A DNA stretch of 56,861 nt, taken from NCBI GenBank assembly GCA_002394305.1, contig DGTM01000040.1, forward strand, positions 1 through 56,861, written 5' to 3'. Shown here piece by piece: positions 40,310 through 47,145 of this stretch (the first letter of the stretch is position 1; each line of letters begins with the position of its first letter). The notes under the pieces were generated by a model. That model was not told where the DNA came from. It saw only the letters and a program-made list of their open reading frames with translations, and searched no databases. This stretch comes from Prevotellaceae bacterium UBA4336 (GTDB taxonomy: Bacteria; Bacteroidota; Bacteroidia; Bacteroidales; Bacteroidaceae). A program made the position numbers and the translations under genes.

Positions 40310-40371
40310 AATGAAAGAATGAAAGAATGAAAGAATGAAGGAATGAAATAATGAAAGAATGAGGGAATGAT
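40310..40371 (-). repeat. AATGAAAG octamer repeat upstream of the HAD gene
   Basis: About 7.5 units of 8 bp directly before the HAD start codon, filling most of the 92-base gap behind cbiJ-cbiD. Same unit as 38562-38593 and, on the other strand, 45293-45340. Confidence 0.88.
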
Positions 40372-40401
40372 AAATCTTTAAATCATAAAATCCTTAAATC
40401 T

Positions 40402-42195
40402 TTAAGTCTTCAAGTCGTAGATGTTTCCGTTGTCGTCAATAAGCAGAATGGTAAGTCTCCCATTGGGCAGGAGGGGTTTGCAATGTCCTAAGCACTTTTG
40501 GATTACGGTGTGTGCGAAGCCGTTCAGCTTATCGGAAGGAATCTTTTCCCAAAGTTCCCGTGCCAAGGTGATGTTGCTGGCGTCTACGGAACAGTCGGCC
40601 TCGACAAGCAGCCGACCAACGAAGTCCTTGTCCATTATTGTCTTACGGCTATGTGTGTCAAGATGTCCTTGAGCCAGCTTGACCGCCTTCCCGAGCATCA
40701 CGCCAAGTGTCACGTCGGGCATGGAAAGCTCGTGGGCTATTCGTAGCGTCTCGCCTATGTAGTTGCCGTATTGCACGAAAGCCTGAGCTGGCAGGGTGGG
40801 ATAGAGGGCTCTAAGGTATTGCTCGCTCTTGAAGCCGCTGTTGATGACAACTCGCTCTGCACCGCTTGCCTTTGCTACCTCCATGCATTTACGGATGGAC
40901 TCGATGAAGGCCTCCTCGCTGAAAGGCTTCACGATGCCCGACACGCCGATGATGCTGATGCCGCCTTCGATACCCAAACGCGGGTTGAAGGTCCGCTTGG
41001 CTATCTCCTTGCCGCCCGGCACGCTGATGGTAATCTTCACGTTCTCCCTGATGTTGGAGCGCATCATTTCTCTTGGCCCCTTGTTGATGGCGGGTTCGCC
41101 TGGCGGATAGTCAAAGCCAGGAAGGGTGAAGGTGCCGACTCCTTCGCCGCCAAGTATCTGGAAGGTCTCCGAACGCTCAACCGAAGCGCGTACCTCAATG
41201 CCATTCGTCACGTCCGGGTCATCACCTGCCTCTTTCCGGCAATAGGCGTAGTCGCTTATTATTGACCGTTGACCGTTGACCGTCGACCGTCGGCCATCAG
41301 AGTAACCGACAGGCACCATGATGGTTTCGCCGTCGGGCAACAACACGGGCACTTCGGCAGGCATTTCTCCATGAAGCAGACGTGATGACTGAGCTATTGC
41401 CGCTGCGGTGGCACAGGTTCCTGTGGTCAGTCCGCTGTGCAAGGGGAAGAATTCAGGCAAGAGTTTTTCTACAGCCCGTCGTAATCCATGCGGACCATTA
41501 ACGGTATGTTCGAACAAGAGGCCTGGTCTCTTGATGGCGATGATGCGCATGCCCTTCGCTTTTGCCGCTGTCACTTTCTCGGGAAAGCCTCCGGAGATGC
41601 CGCTTTCCTTCAGAAGGATGGCATCGGCATCGACATTGATGTCTTTGCTGTCCTCATAGTAACAGATCTGTTCTTCTCTTGCACCCTGAGCTTTTGCTAA
41701 ACGGATGGATGACTCGCGCGGCAGGATGCGGTAGCAGACCTTGATGCCCATTGCTTCAAGTGGCCTCAGCTTGCTGATGCTTTGCACACCGGTTGTGGCG
41801 AGCAGCGTATAGCTCCCTTCCTTTCCTTTGGGGATAGGCGAGAGAAGAGCTGGCAGCTCGTCGTAGCTGTCAATCCAGGTGATGCCGGGGTCGCGTGGCG
41901 GATAGATGCGTTCGTAGCGGACGATAGGTGCGTGAAGGTCGGAACAGACAGAAACGATGGTCTCATGCAGCTGGGTGGCAAAGGGATGAGCTGCGTCAAT
42001 GACTAGGCGGATGTCGTGTTCGTGGCAGAACGACTTCATGGCAGCGGCATCCATAGCTCCGCTGATGATTGTGCCGTGATGCAAGACTATGTCCTGCTCA
42101 CCGGTCTTCGTGCTATAAAAGTATGGCGAACCTGCCTCCTCAAGCACCTCTGCCGCCTTGCGTCCTTCAGTCGTTCCGCCGAATACGAGAACCAT
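40402..42195 (-). CDS. CbiJ-CbiD fusion: precorrin-6A reductase / cobalt-precorrin-5B C1-methyltransferase
   Basis: 597 residues. The N-terminal part (1 to about 245) is CobK/CbiJ: VLVFGGTTEGRKAAEVLEE, DAAHPFATQLHE, ILLKESGISGGFPEKV. The C-terminal part from about residue 253 is CbiD: LHSGLTTGTCATAAAIA, AGDDPDVTNG and NSGFKSEQYL. CbiD adds the C1 methyl, CbiJ then reduces cobalt-precorrin-6A, so the two acts follow each other in the pathway. A heptamer repeat (41262-41289) encodes part of a CbiD loop (residues 303-311, RRSTVNGQR). Such fusions are known in Bacteroidetes. Confidence 0.92.
   Translation of the reverse strand: MVLVFGGTTEGRKAAEVLEEAGSPYFYSTKTGEQDIVLHHGTIISGAMDAAAMKSFCHEHDIRLVIDAAHPFATQLHETIVSVCSDLHAPIVRYERIYPPRDPGITWIDSYDELPALLSPIPKGKEGSYTLLATTGVQSISKLRPLEAMGIKVCYRILPRESSIRLAKAQGAREEQICYYEDSKDINVDADAILLKESGISGGFPEKVTAAKAKGMRIIAIKRPGLLFEHTVNGPHGLRRAVEKLLPEFFPLHSGLTTGTCATAAAIAQSSRLLHGEMPAEVPVLLPDGETIMVPVGYSDGRRSTVNGQRSIISDYAYCRKEAGDDPDVTNGIEVRASVERSETFQILGGEGVGTFTLPGFDYPPGEPAINKGPREMMRSNIRENVKITISVPGGKEIAKRTFNPRLGIEGGISIIGVSGIVKPFSEEAFIESIRKCMEVAKASGAERVVINSGFKSEQYLRALYPTLPAQAFVQYGNYIGETLRIAHELSMPDVTLGVMLGKAVKLAQGHLDTHSRKTIMDKDFVGRLLVEADCSVDASNITLARELWEKIPSDKLNGFAHTVIQKCLGHCKPLLPNGRLTILLIDDNGNIYDLKT
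41262..41289 (-). repeat. TTGACCG heptamer repeat in cbiJ-cbiD, four units
   Basis: Three TTGACCG units and one TCGACCG, inside the CbiD part, just before AYCRKEAGDDPDV. Confidence 0.85.
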
Positions 42196-42211
42196 CTTGA
42201 TTTACTATTTG

Positions 42212-42239
42212 ACAATTTACAATTTACAATTTACAATTT
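42212..42239 (-). repeat. ACAATTT heptamer repeat before cbiJ-cbiD, four units
   Basis: Four perfect 7-bp units in the 49-base gap between the cbiGF stop and the cbiJD start. Confidence 0.88.
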
Positions 42240-42244
42240 AAGCT

Positions 42245-44032
42245 TTATGGTTTCCCCTTCCTGAACAGATGTGTGAAGTTCTTGTTGTAGAGCTCCGAGA
42301 GGCCCTGCCGATTGTCGATGGCATCCCCAACAACGAGCATGGTGGTGAGTGTGAGGTTGTTGTCGTGAACCATCTTCGCGAGGTCTTTCAGCACTCCGCG
42401 GTAGATATTCTGGTCGGGCCAAGTGAGGTGATAGCAGGCAGCCACAGGTGTGTCCTCGGGGTACTCCTGCAGGAGTTCGCTCTGTACGTCGTCGACAATG
42501 GCGGCGCTCAGAAAGATGCACATTGTGCTTTGACTCTTGGCAAGCAGGTGCAGTTGCTCCCGTTCCGGCATGGGTGTTCGGCCTTCGCCACGCGTCAGGA
42601 TGATGGTTTGTGTTCGTTCGGGGATGGTGAACTGGCTTCGTAATTCTGCAGCTGCGGCGAGGAAGGACGAGATGCCTGGCGTGATGTGATAGGACATCCC
42701 ATGCTTGTCGAAGAAAGCCATCTGCTCCTGGATGGCCCCGAAGATGCAAGGGTCGCCCGTGTGCAGACGAACGATGAAGTGTCCCTTGTCGTAGTGTTCT
42801 TTCATCAGTTCGCATTGCTCTTCCAGGTTCATGTCGGCCGACGAACGTACCACAGCTCCGGGCTTGTGGCATTCCGTCAATGCCTTGGGTACGAGTGAGC
42901 CGGCATAGAGGATGAGGTCGGCCTTCTCGAGCATCTTCCGTCCGCGGACAGAGACCAAGTCCGGGTCGCCCGGTCCGGCTCCGACTATCTCGATGTGGCC
43001 TTCCCGGGGAGGTGTATCGCGCAGGTATTTGTAGTCGATGGCAAATGCTGCCGTCCAGTTCTTGCCTTTCACTTTTGGGACAATCAGCTTGCCGTGGTTG
43101 GAGCCAAGGATGGCAGCAGCTTCGCAAACACTTGGTGTGCCGACATGTTTCAGGACGGTTGTGCTGGGATTGGGCACCTCGACTTCTGCCAACTCCTCGG
43201 CTGAATAGAAGATAACCTCCTTGCCATATTCTTCTTTCACAAAGGAGCAGAACTCTTCGTCCTTTTTTACGTCGATGGTGCAGTAGCGATGGGCGCAGGG
43301 CAGAATGCCCCTGCGGGCAAAGGCCTCGTCCATTTCGTCGTAGATAGGCTCGTAGTCGTCGGGATGGTGAGCCAGTCCGAACCCAATCGTCCCCACCATT
43401 GGCACGTAGTGCAGTTCGAGCATGCCCGCGGGAGCGTGTCGGTTGTAGGGAGACACGATTATCAGCAGTTTGTATTTCTGCGGGTCGGCTTCCCGGATGT
43501 CGTTGATGATGGTGACGTGCTCGGGTTTTGTGGCTTCAAGATAGTCCGTTCCTTCATCGCGAACCTCAAGGAGCAAGGCCGTTGGCTGGTGGCCGACGAA
43601 AGTGAAGATGCAGTCGTTCATGTCCTTGATGTCGCTGGCGATGTGCCAGTTGAAACGTCTCCCGAGCGTATCCAGCGCCCAAAGTCCAGCTATGTCGCTC
43701 TGGGTGGTGATGACTTCGCGGGCTCCGAGAATGGCAGCCACCTGTCTGGTCAGTTCGTTGGCACCGCCGATGTGCCCGCTCAGGACAGGAATGACGTTCT
43801 GTCCCAAGCTGTCGACGCACAGGACGGCAGGGTCTGTGTGCTTGTCGTTGATGTACGGCGCAATGGTCCTGATGCAGATGCCCATTGCTCCGATGAAGAC
43901 GAAGGCATCGAACATCTTCCATCCGCTGCCAACTTCCGAGCGTTGGATGACAGAGGCATCAAGTTGCCTCTTGAGAGTGGTTGCCAGCGAACGGCCAGCT
44001 TCGCTAATCTGGATAATAGCTATCTTCTGCAT
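42245..44032 (-). CDS. CbiG-CbiF fusion: cobalt-precorrin-5A hydrolase / precorrin-4 C11-methyltransferase
   Basis: 595 residues. The N-terminal part (1 to about 340) is CbiG: VFIGAMGICIRTIAPY, SGHIGGANELTRQVA, and a C-terminal cobalamin-pathway domain with MVGTIGFGLAHH. The C-terminal part, from HIEIVGAGPGDPDLVSVRG at about 345, is the SAM-dependent CbiF/CobM methyltransferase with VRLHTGDPCIFGA and HITPGISS. CbiF adds the C11 methyl, then CbiG opens the lactone. The start overlaps the cbiET stop by 13 bases. Confidence 0.93.
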   Translation of the reverse strand: MQKIAIIQISEAGRSLATTLKRQLDASVIQRSEVGSGWKMFDAFVFIGAMGICIRTIAPYINDKHTDPAVLCVDSLGQNVIPVLSGHIGGANELTRQVAAILGAREVITTQSDIAGLWALDTLGRRFNWHIASDIKDMNDCIFTFVGHQPTALLLEVRDEGTDYLEATKPEHVTIINDIREADPQKYKLLIIVSPYNRHAPAGMLELHYVPMVGTIGFGLAHHPDDYEPIYDEMDEAFARRGILPCAHRYCTIDVKKDEEFCSFVKEEYGKEVIFYSAEELAEVEVPNPSTTVLKHVGTPSVCEAAAILGSNHGKLIVPKVKGKNWTAAFAIDYKYLRDTPPREGHIEIVGAGPGDPDLVSVRGRKMLEKADLILYAGSLVPKALTECHKPGAVVRSSADMNLEEQCELMKEHYDKGHFIVRLHTGDPCIFGAIQEQMAFFDKHGMSYHITPGISSFLAAAAELRSQFTIPERTQTIILTRGEGRTPMPEREQLHLLAKSQSTMCIFLSAAIVDDVQSELLQEYPEDTPVAACYHLTWPDQNIYRGVLKDLAKMVHDNNLTLTTMLVVGDAIDNRQGLSELYNKNFTHLFRKGKP

Positions 44033-45297
44033 TTGAGTATTTCTATGGGATGATGGTCGTTAAGGTTGATTCGGGTGGGTGGCTCTTGTGTAAGGCCGAG
44101 CTCGCGGCAAGCCTCGTCCCAAAGCAGATGGCTGTCGGTTGTTACCTTCGGGGCTTTTACACTATTCATCACGATGCAGCCACCGGGAGCAATGTGCTGC
44201 ACGACCTTCTTCATGATGTCCTTCAGGTGTCCGCCGTGACCTCCGATGAAGACTGCATCTGGCTGTGCGCATGTGGCTGTGTCGGGCTGGGTCAGGAAGT
44301 CGCCGATGTGTACGCCGATGCCCGGGGCTCCGTGTCTCCTTGCATTCTCCTTGATAATAGCCTCGCATTCGGGACGAATCTCGAAGGCCTCAATCTGGAG
44401 GTGAGGAAACAGAAGCCTGGCCTCTATTGATACACTGCCCGTGCAGAAGCCGATGTCCCAGAGGACATGTCGCCGAGGCAGTCCGAGCGCTTGGAGCGCA
44501 AGCAGGCGGATGGGCATCTTCGTTATCATCTTCTCTCTGCCGTCGAGCAGGGCAAAGTCCTGGTCGGCAATGCCAAAGGACTGTGCCGGAACATCGTCGG
44601 CATGGAGGATGATGCAGTTGGGTGTGGAGAAATTGCGTGCAGAGGCTTCTGCCAGCGATAGCGATGTCACCCGTTCCAGCAGGGGATTGCCCAGATGCTC
44701 GCCGACAAACATATTGTAGTATGTGTAGCCATAGTCCATCATGCGGCCGGCGATGGCGGCTGGGGTGTGTTCCCTGTCGGTCAGGATGCCCAGCTTTTCG
44801 GCCCTCTCGATGAGCGCTCTGTCGAATTCCTGCCAAGGACGCCCCGTGAGCGACACGATGCGCATGTCGTGATAGGGCATCACCAGTCTGTGGGCCAGTA
44901 TCTGCAGGGAGTTGAACGCAGGATAGACGGTAATCTCAGCATCGGGTATCTTGCGTTTGATGGTATTGGCAAAGCCGAAGAATAGAGGGTCGCCACTGGC
45001 AAAGACGATTATAGATTGAACATTGAGGATTGAGGATTGAACATTGCCCCTTCCTGCGCTCCCTTGGTGCTCAGGCGGCAAGCCGTAAGCCCCTTGCCCC
45101 TTGTATTGCTCGAAGACGGCATCCAGAGGCACGGTGATGTCAATCCATCGGGCATCTTCGGGCAACAATGGCGCAACTATCTCATGGTGACGCTTGCCGC
45201 CCGAGAACACCTTGCCTGTCCTGATGACCTCCATCACCTCTGGCGTAAACCAAGGCGACGGATTGTCCGTGATGCCTATGACGATGAACTTCTTCAT
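44020..45297 (-). CDS. CbiE-CbiT fusion: precorrin-6Y C5,15-methyltransferase (CobL-like)
   Basis: 425 residues, the standard CobL size. The N-terminal half is the CbiE methyltransferase (FASGDPLFFGFANTIKR, VSLTGRPWQEFDRAL), the C-terminal half from about residue 245 the CbiT decarboxylating methyltransferase (VLWDIGFCTGSVSIEARLL, AVFIGGHGGHLKDIM). It methylates C5 and C15 and decarboxylates the acetate at C12. Residues 84-95 are translated heptamers. The ATG at 45297 lies inside a run of 8-bp repeats that separates it from cobJ-cbiC. Confidence 0.94.
   Translation of the reverse strand: MKKFIVIGITDNPSPWFTPEVMEVIRTGKVFSGGKRHHEIVAPLLPEDARWIDITVPLDAVFEQYKGQGAYGLPPEHQGSAGRGNVQSSILNVQSIIVFASGDPLFFGFANTIKRKIPDAEITVYPAFNSLQILAHRLVMPYHDMRIVSLTGRPWQEFDRALIERAEKLGILTDREHTPAAIAGRMMDYGYTYYNMFVGEHLGNPLLERVTSLSLAEASARNFSTPNCIILHADDVPAQSFGIADQDFALLDGREKMITKMPIRLLALQALGLPRRHVLWDIGFCTGSVSIEARLLFPHLQIEAFEIRPECEAIIKENARRHGAPGIGVHIGDFLTQPDTATCAQPDAVFIGGHGGHLKDIMKKVVQHIAPGGCIVMNSVKAPKVTTDSHLLWDEACRELGLTQEPPTRINLNDHHPIEILKCRR
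45013..45047 (-). repeat. GATTGAR heptamer repeat in cbiE part, five units
   Basis: Units GATTGAA, CATTGAG, GATTGAG, GATTGAA, CATTGCC; the reading gives NVQSSILNVQS just before the conserved IVFASGDPLFFG. Confidence 0.82.
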
Positions 45298-45340
45298 TTT
45301 TTCATTCCTTCATTCTTTCATTCTTTCATTTTTTCATTTT
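45293..45340 (-). repeat. AATGAAAG-type octamers covering the cbiE-cbiT start
   Basis: Six 8-bp units (plus-strand TTCATTTT, TTCATTCC, TTCATTCT) fill the entire gap between the cobJ-cbiC stop and the cbiET gene and include its ATG. Every unit carries an ATG on the minus strand, in successive different frames. Confidence 0.88.
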
Positions 45341-46744
45341 TTATAAGTCTTTTCCCGGTTTCAGTTGTTCTGCATCGTCGAAAGTCAGGATAGCGTTGCA
45401 CAGGGTTGCAGCCAGATTGCTTCCGCCCTTGCGCCCCTCCACGATAATCTTCGGAATCTCCCGGAAAGGCTTTACCATCTGCTTTGACTCCCTGACATGC
45501 ACAAAGCCGACAGGGGCCGCTATGATGCCGGAAGGACGGGCTTTCCCCTTGCGAATCAGGTCGCAAAGCTCCATCAGTGCCGTTGGAGCATTGCCAAAGA
45601 CAAAGAGGGCATCGGGATGCTCCTCTGCGGCCAAGCGGATTCCAGCCTGCGTCCTTGTCATGCCCTCGGACGAAGCAGCCATCTCGGCCGCCCGAGGGTC
45701 GCCCAGGTAACACTTCGCCTCGACGCCCAAGCGCTGGAGGGCACCCTTGCGGATGCCGCTTACGACCATCGTCACGTCCGTCACAATCGTCCTCAGCTCG
45801 CCAGTCCTCACCTTCTCGTAGAGCCTCTCTACAGCCAGCGGGTCGGTGAGAAGGATACGCTCCATGTCGAAGTCGGCAGTGGTGTGGATGGCATGCAGCA
45901 GCGCCCATTTGTGGCCGAGCGGCCAGTCCTTCCTGCGCAGCTCGCTCTGAATGGTGCGGAACGAGCGTATCATGATGTCCTGCCCTACCTTCTCCCCACC
46001 CGTCGGCTCCTCGCGGTAATAGCCTCTGGGCGTAATCATCTTGCCCCCCGACACAAACGTCTGCGAGTTGCCGATGATGACAACCGTGAACATATTCACG
46101 TCCTCCGGGTCGAAGCTGGAGAGCGTTGTCGTCTTCACCTCCTGCTCCTCGCGCCCAGCCTGTCTGACATAGCCCACAGGCGTTTCTGCCGAACGGTACT
46201 TTAGGAACAGTTCCTGCAGGCGGTACAGTTGCCAGTAGCGTCCGTGCGACTTCGGGTTGTAGACAGCCGTCACGAAGTCGCCCGCCGCCGCCGCCCTGAT
46301 TCTGCGCTCTATCACCTCCCAGGGCGTCATCAGGTCGGAGAGCGAGATGAGGCAGAGGTCGTGGCCGATGGGAGCCCCCAGCAGCGATGCAGCCTTCTGG
46401 AAGGCAGAGATGCCGGGCAGCACCTCCACGTCGACGTTCCCGCCGCGCTTCTCGCTCATCTCATATATCAGCGGAGCCATGCCGTAGATGCCTGCGTCGC
46501 CGCTCGAGACGACCACCACGGTCTTCCCCTCTCCGGCCAGGCGCAGCGCCTCTTCCGCCCGCTCGCGCTCTTTCTTCATGCCTGTGTCGACGCACATACA
46601 GCCATCTTTCAGGCAGTGCTCCACAAACTGGAAGTAGTATTTGTATCCGACGATAGCGTCAGCCCCCCGCACAGCCTCCAGCACAGCAGGTGTGATGTCC
46701 GCCTCGTCGCCCGGTCCGATGCCGGCCACGATAATCTTTCCCAT
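45341..46744 (-). CDS. CobJ-CbiC fusion: precorrin-3B C17-methyltransferase / precorrin-8X methylmutase
   Basis: 467 residues. The N-terminal part is CbiH/CobJ: KIIVAGIGPGDEADITPAV, VVVVSSGDAGIYGMAPLI, VLPGISAFQKAASLLGAPIG, AVYNPKSHGR. After a connecting segment (GYYREEPTGGEKVGQDIM) the C-terminal part from about residue 260 is CbiC: HTTADFDMERI, TDVTMVVSGIRKGAL, GNAPTALMELCDL and GFVHVRESK. CobJ contracts the ring, CbiC moves a methyl late in the route, so here the fused acts are not consecutive. It is the first gene of the minus-strand corrin operon, with a promoter at 46778-46808. Confidence 0.94.
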   Translation of the reverse strand: MGKIIVAGIGPGDEADITPAVLEAVRGADAIVGYKYYFQFVEHCLKDGCMCVDTGMKKERERAEEALRLAGEGKTVVVVSSGDAGIYGMAPLIYEMSEKRGGNVDVEVLPGISAFQKAASLLGAPIGHDLCLISLSDLMTPWEVIERRIRAAAAGDFVTAVYNPKSHGRYWQLYRLQELFLKYRSAETPVGYVRQAGREEQEVKTTTLSSFDPEDVNMFTVVIIGNSQTFVSGGKMITPRGYYREEPTGGEKVGQDIMIRSFRTIQSELRRKDWPLGHKWALLHAIHTTADFDMERILLTDPLAVERLYEKVRTGELRTIVTDVTMVVSGIRKGALQRLGVEAKCYLGDPRAAEMAASSEGMTRTQAGIRLAAEEHPDALFVFGNAPTALMELCDLIRKGKARPSGIIAAPVGFVHVRESKQMVKPFREIPKIIVEGRKGGSNLAATLCNAILTFDDAEQLKPGKDL

Positions 46745-46777
46745 TCCCGATACTCCTTTCTTTCGTTAACGTGCATG

Positions 46778-46808
46778 CAAAGGTACAACTTATAATTCAA
46801 AATTCAAA
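46778..46808 (-). promoter_or_regulatory. Promoter of the corrin-ring operon, -33 box inside a repeat
   Basis: Minus-strand TACCTTTG (46778-46785) and TTTG (46805-46808) are separated by exactly 19 bases, an ideal pair, 34 bases before the cobJ ATG. The TTTG belongs to the ATTCAAA repeat. Confidence 0.75.
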
Positions 46809-46838
46809 ATTAATAAATTCAAAATTCAAAATTAATAA
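46795..46838 (-). repeat. Two 22-bp units built of ATTCAAA heptamers
   Basis: Each unit is ATTCAAA twice plus ATTAATAA (46795-46816, 46817-46838). It overlaps the -33 region of the cobJ promoter. Confidence 0.88.
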
Positions 46839-46877
46839 GTTCAACTGAAGTTTCGGATGTCAGGTAGATATAAGTAT

Positions 46878-46959
46878 CGCCTGCGCCTGAAGCGAAGCGA
46901 AGTTCCGCCTGCGCCTGAGCGAAGTGAAGTTCCGCCTGCGCCTGAGCGAAGCGAAGAAG
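46878..46959. repeat. Three 27/28-bp tandem units
   Basis: Units at 46878 (28 bp), 46906 (27 bp) and 46933 (27 bp), each CGCCTGCGCCTGARGCGAAG-like and ending GAAGTTC or GAAGAAG. Non-coding. Confidence 0.85.
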
Positions 46960-47145
46960 ACATGCCGCTTTCTTGGATGCTCGAGCACCAAGGCGCGATT
47001 ATAGTCGCGCAGCAACGGCGAAGATAGAGGACAAGACCTTTTCTGCTGCGAGCAGGGTGCAAAATCGAACGTTTTCTATCTCCTTCTATCTTCTTCTATC
47101 TACGGAGGAAGCAATGCTTCCGAATCGTAAATTAAATATGGAAAG

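Larger units (their letters stand above)
46745..47145. other. 401-base gene-free, repeat-rich stretch between carAB and cobJ-cbiC
   Basis: From right to left it holds a hairpin GGAAGCA/TGCTTCC (47107-47121), three TCCTTCTATC decamers (47071-47100), a near-perfect 18-base palindrome GCGCGATTATAGTCGCGC (46993-47010), three 27/28-bp units (46878-46959), two 22-bp A/T units (46795-46838) and the cobJ promoter. No cobalamin riboswitch motif and no remains of the missing half of CarB are visible. Confidence 0.7.

Noticed and set aside
46841..47062. Small open frame of 73 codons before cobJ-cbiC
   Set aside because: It is made of the 27/28-bp repeat translated repeatedly and has no independent support.
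47107..47121. Rho-independent terminator of carAB
   Set aside because: The GGAAGCA/TGCTTCC stem is not followed by a U-tract on the minus strand.
46745..47145. Cobalamin riboswitch or coding remnant before cobJ-cbiC
   Set aside because: No conserved aptamer blocks on the minus strand and no open frame resembling CarB; the content is repeats and one promoter.
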